A DNA stretch of 15,060 nucleotides from Haplosporangium gracile. Taxonomy: Eukaryota; Mortierellomycota; Mortierellomycetes; Mortierellales; Mortierellaceae. The DNA is taken from contig JAAAUF010000559.1 in assembly GCA_015499985.1 (NCBI GenBank), forward strand, positions 12,820 through 27,879, read 5' to 3'. Made by a program: the position numbers and the translations under genes. The notes under the pieces were generated by a model. The model was not told the origin of the DNA, searched no databases, and was given only the letters and a program-made list of their open reading frames with translations. Positions 8,614 through 15,060 of the stretch are shown here, piece by piece; position 1 is the stretch's first letter; the number at the start of each line of letters is the position of its first letter.

Positions 8614-10351
8614 ATAGGTAACGTGAGGTTGGTTATCGACTTTTTTTCTTCTTTTTTTTTTTTTCGCCCGGCTCCTCTTTCCATTCGATACATGCCTTTC
8701 TTATGAAAAACGTTCGCAGGCCATGTTCTCTTACCCTAGTTAATATTTAATTATTGCTCATTGCTTTTTGTCAAGTCTGCAAAAGTTCAGAAGAGGAACC
8801 CTCCCATTCACCAATTAAGAAATGATAGCTGCACCTAACTTGCGGTATCTTGTTGTTAATGTGAATGACGGGAGGAGTATGTTGTGGTTTATTCTTCAAT
8901 TCTGTTGTCTGTTCATTCATCCCCCACCGCCGCCGCTACTGCCGCTGTTTGCTTGCTTACTTGTCTTGCTTGTTTGTTTATTTGTTTACTTGAGTGTTTG
9001 CAAAGTAGCTCTTCTAGGGCATTCGAGAGTGGGAAAGTCGGGGAAAGTAAGCAAGAGCTTGTTGGCTTATGTATCTCTGGCGTTGTACCTCCTTTTCCCA
9101 ACAAACACTTTTCAAATTGGACACCCCTCCTTTCTCTCTCGTTCCTTTCCCTCATCATTACAAGGGCATCTGCCTTGTTCACCATGGATTCATTTTCGTG
9201 ATAGTCGAGACCCTATTCCTTACCTTTCTACCTTTCTCTCGAATCCGACGGCAGCTAGGAATATCTTGTTCACTAGCTTGACTATGTCATATTCATGATG
9301 GGTAAAAGTATATACATATGGAAGAATCCTCGGCCCTTAAACTTTATGATACGCGCTTCCCTCCCCACCTTCCCTCACGGCCTTTTATTTTTTGAGCTTC
9401 TGTGATATCTCGCTGGGTAAGTGTACCCATCTTGTATAGGTGGCGGCATGGGAAAGAGGTACTTGTAGAAAGAGAGATAGAGATACGTACAATGCGCAAT
9501 ATGAAAAAAAATGGACCAGCCAAAAGGCGGGATTTTTGTTGCTTTGTCATTTCTCCTGCAGTGTCGTGCAAAAGAGATCTGCGGATTCCAGATAACTTTG
9601 CGGCAGCAAAGAAAAGACTGCATTGACAGGCGATAATTGGATCAATGGACACTCAGTCTTCCCTTTCTTCTCTCCCCTCGTTTTTTTTTCTTTTGTCATG
9701 TCCTTGGCCTCATACCACATCGTCCACACATACATTTATGCGCGCAGAGAATGCTGTGCGCTATTTTTGCGTTGATAGAAATGAGGGCTGGTAGTTTGAT
9801 AAACCACTGTGGACAAAAATATATATGTTCGCTTGGCGATGTATGAACGATGAGCCACAATTGTAAGTGCATTTTGCAGATTGACTATACCGCCTTTTCC
9901 AATCCTCCCGAGAATAAGAGTCGAATTTTCGCGTCGAGACACGACTGGACGTGCTTCGACTGATATGATTCGAGACTTTTGTTGAGGGGCTGACATTTTC
10001 ATCTTCGTAGTGGGACGCTGTGTATTTTCCTCTGGCTTTAATGCCTTACTGTCTGCCTTCTTCTTGACCTTTCCCCACCTCATCCACTCCCCATACAGCT
10101 CATCCGCCTACCCCCCAGGTTCAACGATGTCTGTAGTTTGTTTATTTGTTTGTTGCTATCTGTCTGGTCACATCATTAGTCCTGTCTTTTTATTCTGTCT
10201 TGTCAGCCTGTCGTCGTCGGAAGCAGATCCGAACAAATCAAATTGTGGCCAGTGTGTCCTCAAATCACGCCTCTTTTGCCCCCACTACGAGAGTGGTTGT
10301 AAACAATGCGCTTGTGCGTGTGTCTGTATTGACGCCCAGGGAGACAAAACG

Positions 10352-10383
10352 ATTGGCCATTGGCTCAAAAAAAATTTTATTGG
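10352..10383 (-). promoter_or_regulatory. Cluster of three CCAAT boxes
   Basis: ATTGG occurs at 10352-10356, 10359-10363 and 10379-10383, i.e. CCAAT on the minus strand three times in 32 bases. CCAAT is the core site of the heterotrimeric Hap/NF-Y factor. A further GATTGGC is at 11371-11377. It lies 1.9 kb upstream of gene 3 and directly abuts the heptad repeat. Confidence 0.35.
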
Positions 10384-10421
10384 GCGCAAGGTGCAAGATG
10401 CAAGGCGCAAGGTGCAAGGTG
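10384..10421 (+). repeat. Heptad tandem repeat (RYGCAAG)x5
   Basis: Five consecutive 7-mers of pattern RYGCAAG (GCGCAAG, GTGCAAG, ATGCAAG, GCGCAAG, GTGCAAG) and a partial sixth (GTG). Only the first two positions of each unit vary. It is noncoding as far as I can see and starts right after the third ATTGG motif. Confidence 0.93.
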
Positions 10422-11145
10422 TATGAGTGATGAATGTCTGGTGCGTGTGAGAGTAAGGGTTGTTGTTGTGTTTGTGTTTTGCGTTGGATGCAACAAGTGT
10501 GGAAGAGATGCATCCCTCTCACAGCTCGTCTCTATTCTTCAGCAATACGTCCTCTCCTTTTTTTCGTATCAAGGCCCACTTTTTTCTGAGCACATGTCGA
10601 GAATAAGCGTATCTTTGCGAGTCTCTACTGTCCATCTAGCCATTCAATATTCTTTTTATCCCCCTTTTTTTCTTGTGTCGGTTGATTTTCTTCCCAGGAA
10701 ACAGGTGGTGTGATGTGAACTGTCAACTAACAAAAAAGAAAGACTAAAAAAATGCGAAGTCAGAGAAATAATTATTAAAAAGTGGAGGTAATGATGTTCG
10801 ATGATGTCGTTGTCAAGGAACAATGAAGAAACGGACGGACGGACAAACGAATTAACGAAGGTGGTAGGAATGAGGGAAGGCAGTGTGCAGGGGAGATGAA
10901 AGTCGAGACTCTTGAAAGACAAGCAAGGTGGTGGTCTATGCCTGGCATGCATCTTTGAACCGATCAGTCGCCGCTTGCTTGTATTTGTGTTTGCAGTTGA
11001 GAGTATACGTGTGTTGATTTTCTGTGTTACTTTTTTTCTCTGGGCAGAGAGAGAGAGGAGGGAAGGTGCAACGGAACAAAGTGCAAAGAAGAACATGAAA
11101 GGACCAAACAAAGATTAAAAGGCGTTGCTGAAAGAGGGGTAGAAA

Positions 11146-11180
11146 CATGGTACCGATGGCGCGTCTATCGGTCATCCATG
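11146..11180. other. Hairpin-forming inverted repeat
   Basis: The left arm CATGG-T-ACCGAT (11146-11157) pairs with ATCGGT-CAT-CCATG (11167-11180): six base pairs next to a 9-nt loop, an asymmetric internal bulge, then five more pairs. The sequence around it is not repetitive, so the match stands out from the low-complexity DNA of the interval. Confidence 0.6.
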
Positions 11181-11596
11181 AAACATTCGACCTATCGTTT
11201 TTGCGCTGCACACGAGACTGAAAGTGGGTGATCCGGATCCGAGGGAAGACATGGAGAAAAGGTCGACCGGTGATGATGATGATGCCGATTATGATGCTTG
11301 CTTACAGTTGTGCGTGTCTGTGTGTGCGCTTCAGCCAGGCTGTTCGATCCGAGAGAGTGAGCAAGAGAGCGATTGGCTGTCGATAATTACATATATTCGT
11401 GCCCTTCTCCATCCCGGAATGAAGGACCGAAAGAAGAAGAACAAAGGGCAAAGAGAGGAAGAACATAAGGGAAGGAAGTATTAGGCGTTATTATTTTTAT
11501 CTAAAGTGGACCAGGTCTTCTCTCTCTTCATCGATCATTCTCTCTTCTTCCTTCCTTCTTCTTTCTCTTTTTCCCACAACCATCCTTACGTCCTCT

Positions 11597-11695
11597 TCTT
11601 CTCCTTCTTCTCCTTCTTCTCCTTCCCCTCCTTCTTCTCCTTCTTCTTCTTGTTCTTGTTCTTCCTTTTCTTGTTCTTCTTCTTTCTCTTCATTT
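11597..11695. repeat. CTT/TTC triplet-rich polypyrimidine tract
   Basis: Imperfect TTC/CTT units with interspersed TTG and CC fill this segment. The plus strand is nearly free of purines. It can form a triplex and is a common type of tract in fungal promoters and leaders. Confidence 0.9.
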
Positions 11696-12097
11696 CCTCT
11701 ATCTCTCTCCTTCTCTCCCAATCTTCCACACTGACTTACATTTCCCCTCCTCCCCTTCCCTCCATACCCTTCCCTCGGCTTTCCCTTTTCCCTTGCTCTC
11801 ATCAAGAGGTAATTATCATCACTGCAATCGGGGCTTATTGTATTGCCACAAGAGCACTCCCACCCCCCCACCCTCCTCTCATCCTCCCTCCCATCTTATC
11901 CCCTCTTCAGGCACATCCATATCCAACCAGCCAACCACAATCCTCACCACCTACCTCTGCCCTCTTACCCCGTTTCAGCCCATTTGCCTCAACGCCCTAT
12001 TTCCATCTTTCCTTCATCTCTCTTTATCCCTTGAACACCTGCCTCTCTATTCCTTCTTTTGTCCTCTCTTGCTAACCACCTTCCTTCTCTCTTCCCC

Positions 12098-12104
12098 TAT
12101 ATAA
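12098..12104 (+). promoter_or_regulatory. TATA box (TATATAA) upstream of gene 3
   Basis: A perfect TATATAA lies 156 nt before the start codon, set in a CT-rich region where such a run is not expected by composition. A second AT run at about 12226-12236 is only some 25 nt before the ATG, probably too close to act as a TATA box. Confidence 0.45.
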
Positions 12105-12107
12105 CTA

Positions 12108-12143
12108 ATGGAATCTCCATCTTCCCTCATCACTCCTCATTAA
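12108..12143 (+). CDS. Upstream ORF of 11 codons before gene 3
   Basis: ATG at 12108 opens an 11-codon frame (MESPSSLITPH) closed by TAA at 12141-12143. It is out of frame with the main CDS at 12260 and is the only ATG in the nearly 0.84 kb before it. It begins 4 nt after the TATATAA, so transcripts started from that box would omit it, whereas longer transcripts would carry it. Translation is inferred. Confidence 0.3.
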   Translation: MESPSSLITPH

Positions 12144-12259
12144 CAACACTCCCCCGTCTCTCTTCACTTTTCATCCTCTTTTCTCTCTCTCTCTCTTTTA
12201 AACAACTTCCAGGAGCAACACATACATATATATATACCCCGCTCTCCCTTTCTAAAAAA

Positions 12260-14818
12260 ATGCCTTCTCGTATATCGGTCGAACTGTCTCCGTCGTCAGA
12301 GACAAGCTCTGTCTCCGCTCTGGCTTCGCCTACTACCACTGTCCGCCCTACACCTGTCACAAATAATCATCATCGAAAGTCGATCGTCCGCCCTTCGATA
12401 TCGACTTCCCCACCTGGAGGAGGCATGGACGATGCCACCATGGGCCGACCCCACGCCTCCCCCTCCTCGACTGCCTCGTCCTTTTCTTCCTCTGCCTCAC
12501 CTTCATCTTCACCATCATCCTCTACCTTTTCCCTTCCCTCTACAGCCCTCTCTATGTCTAATAGCGACAATAATAATAGCCACAGTATCCCTCGCACCAA
12601 GCGCAGGGGAAGGCAACCAAGGGATGATGATGACAACAGCCGCGAGATGGAAGAAGGCGGCGAAGGAGTGTACAGGGACAGGGCGTTAGCCGACATCAGC
12701 GCAGGATCACCGACCAATCACAGCGCCGCATTGTCATCAAGTCGTATAACCCAGTCAGCAGATGTCCTTCTTCCCACGAACAATATTGTCAGCAATAGTG
12801 GTCCGGACACATCCTTTTATTATTCACACCCACAACCACATCCATATACATCTGCTGCACCCCCGCAACCACACTCACACTCACACTTCCAGAAACAGGA
12901 AGATCAACCACCATCCTACAGCGGAAAGGGTGTCATCTACAACCACAACCACAACCACAACACCAACAGTGAAAACCACGTCTCGGACGAGACTGACTCC
13001 GAGGACAACCCTTCCATCCTGACAGCCAACAAGGGCAAGGGTTCAACCAGCAGTGGCGGCAAGGGCAAGAGCGCTACCACTGACGACAACATTGACCAAG
13101 CGCGTCCCCGGACACTCGCCAGCCGCGGTCGATATGCAACCGACAGCGGTGGTATTTCGGAGAAGCCAGCATTTTACATCACCGCCAACACACCATCTCT
13201 GTCCTCGCTGTCGTCTGTCGAGGAAGAGGAAGATGAGGAATGCCCCAGAACGACAGTCATCATCAACGGTACCTCCTCTTCCTCCAGCAGCAGGGCACGA
13301 CCAGTAACCGTTTCTGCCAAGTCAGGAAGGCCCGCCTCTGGTTATTACTCCGGATCTGAGCTTGGCGGTGGGTCTTCCTCACACCCTCGTGCTGCCTCTT
13401 CCTATACCCATCCTTCCTACATGGCTATAGGTGGCTCGGGGTCCGGTTCCGGTTCAGGCTCTGGTTCCAGCTCGAGCTCCAAGCCCGCTCTTCAGCGCGC
13501 AGCAACTGGACCTGCGACGTTCTTGACATCATCTTCGTCATCTGCAGCCGTCCCTCCGGTCCCGGCTCTCCCTACTCCATTGGTTGCAGAGAAGGATCTT
13601 ACCGAATACCAGGACATGAGCAAGTTCAGCTACGACAACATCCCCGACGACTTTGATTTCGGCGATGTGCCTTTCTACGACACTGACCCCAGAACGGGAA
13701 CCATCTATGGCGACCCACACGCCTACACACGTCCTTACCTTGTCCCCGAGGCCTTCTTTGACCTGTACCGCTTCACCCATGACGAGGAGGACCCACGCAG
13801 GACCAATATTTTCAACAAGCACGGCGTGCTCCTGTACTATCACCCTGGACGACACATTGGACAGGAACAGGACTCGTTGAGGATGCATCACAGCAACAAT
13901 CCCATCTGGGTCCTCTCTGGACGTACCTCGACTTGGGGTACTCTGACGGCGACGGATATGGCCTCCCGGCGGCAGATCAAGGTTGTTCAAGAACTTGTCT
14001 CGACCAAGAAGAGATCCGCCAACTCGAACGAGCCCCTGACGCGGTTCTTGTTCCGGTGGAAGAACGAGGACTTTGTGGTCGAGTACCGGAAACACAAGGA
14101 CCAGTACCGAGTCACAACTTCGCAGATGTGTGGAGGAGAGTCAAAATGGAAGCCGCCTCAACTCCGACCTGTGCAGACTATGTTCCATGGTATGGGTATG
14201 GAGGTCGGAAACCCTGTCGTCCCTACTACTCTTGGTACCCCTTCGCCTTTTGATCCCAACCGGTATCTTCAGTTGATCTCCGAGTACAAGCTCAACTCGG
14301 GCCCTGTCTTGAAGCGGGGCAACTTTGAGTTGTATAACCCGGACACCTTTCCACTCGAGTTCCGGACTTTCTTGATGACGCTGTCGATTGTTGTTCTCGA
14401 TGTTATGCGGCCTGTCAATGACAAGCAGTACTATGCAACCTTCCCTGAGGCAGCCAACAGAAAGCCCAAAATCGCCTCCACGGGTGGACTTCATGCGACC
14501 AAGATCTCGGGCGCCCAACAGCAGATTGTCCAGGCGACCTTAAAGAGCACCATTGATACCTCGGGTTCTGGTGGCGCCTCGGCTATATCTTTGCATGGGA
14601 ACGGTAGCAGTGGTCGGAACAGTTTCAGCTCTGGGGGTAGGGACGCACCAGCAGGAGTGTCAACGCCACTTGTGGTTTTGGCTTCTGCACCTGCTACGCC
14701 CGCGGTATCTAGACAGGCGACGGCCGCGTCCGAGAAGCCCGCTTCGGCACCGGTAGCCCAGACTGCTACCCCTGCGCCGATCAAGAAGTCCAAGTGGGGC
14801 AGTTTCTTTAAGAAGTGA
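12260..14818 (+). CDS. Disordered protein with one folded, possibly tubby-C-terminal/LURP-one-like domain
   Basis: An uninterrupted 852-codon frame from ATG (AAA at -3 to -1) to TGA. I do not recognise a named family. Residues 1-447 are disordered: Ser/Thr/Pro-rich, with basic KRRGRQPR (114-121), His/Asn repeats (188-235), a PPSY motif (217-220), an acidic stretch (321-327) and a Gly-Ser repeat (391-403). Residues about 448-730 look folded and strand-rich: HGVLLYYHPG (521-530), IWVLSGRTSTWGTLTATD (549-566), RFLFRWKNEDFVVEYRK (595-611), then GNFELYNPDTFPLEF and a hydrophobic segment FLMTLSIVVLDVM (704-716), too short for a normal membrane span. Beta-rich sequence closed by a buried hydrophobic helix fits the tubby/LURP-one/scramblase fold, so phosphoinositide or membrane binding is a guess. 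The tail is disordered and ends with basic-aromatic KKSKWGSFFKK. There is no signal peptide. Frame-open codons 5' of 12260 (back to a TTG at 12059) lack an ATG, which fixes the start. Confidence 0.85.
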   Translation: MPSRISVELSPSSETSSVSALASPTTTVRPTPVTNNHHRKSIVRPSISTSPPGGGMDDATMGRPHASPSSTASSFSSSASPSSSPSSSTFSLPSTALSMSNSDNNNSHSIPRTKRRGRQPRDDDDNSREMEEGGEGVYRDRALADISAGSPTNHSAALSSSRITQSADVLLPTNNIVSNSGPDTSFYYSHPQPHPYTSAAPPQPHSHSHFQKQEDQPPSYSGKGVIYNHNHNHNTNSENHVSDETDSEDNPSILTANKGKGSTSSGGKGKSATTDDNIDQARPRTLASRGRYATDSGGISEKPAFYITANTPSLSSLSSVEEEEDEECPRTTVIINGTSSSSSSRARPVTVSAKSGRPASGYYSGSELGGGSSSHPRAASSYTHPSYMAIGGSGSGSGSGSGSSSSSKPALQRAATGPATFLTSSSSSAAVPPVPALPTPLVAEKDLTEYQDMSKFSYDNIPDDFDFGDVPFYDTDPRTGTIYGDPHAYTRPYLVPEAFFDLYRFTHDEEDPRRTNIFNKHGVLLYYHPGRHIGQEQDSLRMHHSNNPIWVLSGRTSTWGTLTATDMASRRQIKVVQELVSTKKRSANSNEPLTRFLFRWKNEDFVVEYRKHKDQYRVTTSQMCGGESKWKPPQLRPVQTMFHGMGMEVGNPVVPTTLGTPSPFDPNRYLQLISEYKLNSGPVLKRGNFELYNPDTFPLEFRTFLMTLSIVVLDVMRPVNDKQYYATFPEAANRKPKIASTGGLHATKISGAQQQIVQATLKSTIDTSGSGGASAISLHGNGSSGRNSFSSGGRDAPAGVSTPLVVLASAPATPAVSRQATAASEKPASAPVAQTATPAPIKKSKWGSFFKK
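12941..12968 (+). repeat. In-frame AACCAC repeat coding for Asn-His
   Basis: Tandem AACCAC-type hexamers within gene 3 encode alternating Asn and His around residues 228-235. The length is a multiple of three, so variation would not break the frame. Confidence 0.85.
13430..13471 (+). repeat. In-frame Gly-Ser repeat
   Basis: Codons for alternating Gly and Ser (residues 391-403) followed by a Ser run form a flexible linker about 50 residues before the folded domain of gene 3. Confidence 0.85.
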
Positions 14819-14986
14819 AAGATGTATGTTTTGCTTATACCCCCCCCCCCCAACCAATTAATTAAAATCCTATGACAAATTTCATTGTAAAATGCGAAGA
14901 TATGATCGGTGGGGGGAGGCGGCTGCGCCTGGTAAAAGAAGAGAAATGCGAAAAATTGTACAAGGGACATGTTATTGAATGCGCAT
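14819..14986. other. Convergent intergenic region with poly(A) candidate
   Basis: These 168 bases lie between the stop of gene 3 and the stop of the putative partial gene on the opposite strand. ATTAAA at 14861-14866, a common AATAAA variant, lies 43 nt after the gene 3 stop. A C12 homopolymer (14840-14851) sits between them. Confidence 0.5.
14840..14851 (+). repeat. C12 homopolymer
   Basis: Twelve consecutive C residues in the 3' region of gene 3. The exact length is prone to sequencing error. Confidence 0.9.
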
Positions 14987-15060
14987 CTAGTTATTAACAA
15001 GCTGCTCACTGAAAGAAGAATACACAATCGCCGAGAACGCCTGCAGCTCCTTGACCATCG
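14987..15060 (-). CDS. C-terminal end of a gene cut by the window edge (partial)
   Basis: Reading leftward from the edge, one frame is open for 23 codons and closes with TAG at 14989-14987: MVKELQAFSAIVYSSFSEQL followed by VNN. The composition is balanced and protein-like, unlike the low-complexity frames of the gap, and the gene would be convergent with gene 3 at 168 bp, similar to the 224-bp CPSF2/gene 2 spacing. A caution: TTCTTCTTTCAG within it (about 15022-15011, minus strand) is a good 3' splice site, so part may be intron. I do not recognise the protein. Confidence 0.4.
   Translation of the reverse strand, partial: MVKELQAFSAIVYSSFSEQLVNN

Larger units (their letters stand above)
6531..11484. 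other. Large gene-free intergenic interval (about 5 kb)
   Basis: I found no credible protein gene, tRNA or rRNA in this interval. Open frames are 60-150 codons, rich in Phe/Leu/Ser/Lys from T- and A-rich DNA, often rely on non-ATG starts, and show no domain or splice pattern that I recognise. What it holds: a CT-rich patch and CA/GC dinucleotides (6797-6915), inverted GTT/CAA tracts (7182-7197 and 7250-7280), an A17 tract (8113-8129), T-rich runs (8641-8664), a GCATGCAG direct repeat (8571-8613), a heptad tandem repeat (10384-10421), several ATTGG (CCAAT-box) motifs and a hairpin (11146-11180). It could contain enhancers, long leaders or a noncoding RNA; the sequence alone does not decide. 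Confidence 0.6.
11485..12259 (+). promoter_or_regulatory. Pyrimidine-rich leader/promoter of the gene at 12260
   Basis: From about 11515 to 11810 the plus strand is almost pure CT, including TTC/CTT triplet arrays at about 11597-11695, and CT-richness continues to the start codon. No ATG occurs from 11422 to 12107, and only one (12108) before the CDS. The frames open here encode Ser/Phe/Pro low complexity and begin with GTG or TTG, not ATG. The arrangement mirrors the leader of the divergent gene at 5806. Confidence 0.55.

Noticed and set aside
8983..8989. TGTTTAC, a forkhead-like site in a TTTG-rich stretch
   Set aside because: The TTTG/TTTA repeat background makes a match likely by composition alone.
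11342..11350. GTTCGATCC, a tRNA B-box-like sequence
   Set aside because: The flanking bases do not pair as a T-arm and no acceptor stem or A box lies at the right distance.
11506..12075. 189-codon plus-strand frame before gene 3
   Set aside because: It starts at GTG and encodes Phe/Ser/Pro low complexity from the CT tract; it is better read as a leader.
13538..14095. 185-codon minus-strand frame inside gene 3
   Set aside because: It is antisense to the folded domain of gene 3. The sense frame is far longer and better supported.

Overview
The window looks like nuclear DNA of a filamentous fungus. An early-diverging lineage such as Mortierellomycota is my best guess, but it is an impression from protein style and intron form, not a tested placement. 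Supporting signs are short introns (94-192 nt) with GT..AG ends and CTAAT/TACTAAC-like branch points, very Ser/Pro/His-rich proteins, pyrimidine-rich leaders, and eukaryotic poly(A) and TATA signals. I saw no prokaryotic operon, CRISPR array, insertion sequence or convincing tRNA.

Layout: (1) 230-3344, + strand: a complete five-exon gene for cleavage and polyadenylation specificity factor subunit 2 (CPSF2/CPSF100, yeast Cft2), 874 aa, whose splice junctions I resolved by reading frame and family conservation. (2) 3569-5806, - strand, convergent with CPSF2: a single-exon 745-aa protein with the topology of a type I membrane sensor: N-terminal secretion signal, small four-cysteine extracellular domain, Pro/Thr/Ser stalk, one transmembrane helix, and a 400-residue cytosolic tail with two 14-3-3-like and two DPF motifs. 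(3) 5807-12259: a 6.45-kb head-to-head gap between gene 2 and gene 3. Both ends are about 0.7-kb, pyrimidine-rich (on the coding strand) leaders almost free of ATG; the middle 5 kb holds only short repeats, CCAAT-type motifs and a hairpin, with no credible protein gene. (4) 12260-14818, + strand: an 852-aa protein with a long disordered N-terminus and one folded region (about residues 448-730) that may be a tubby-C-terminal/LURP-one-like barrel. (5) 14987-15060, - strand: the probable last codons of another gene running in from the right edge.

The genes do not form an obvious pathway. CPSF2 is a housekeeping mRNA 3'-end factor. Genes 2 and 3 share a divergent promoter region and both look like regulatory or surface-linked proteins, so co-regulation from the long gap is possible but only inferred. 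The most unusual features are the mirrored ATG-poor CU-rich leaders around a large gene-free interval, the TATA box placed ten bases ahead of an upstream ORF before gene 3, and the motif-rich tails of the two unassigned proteins.
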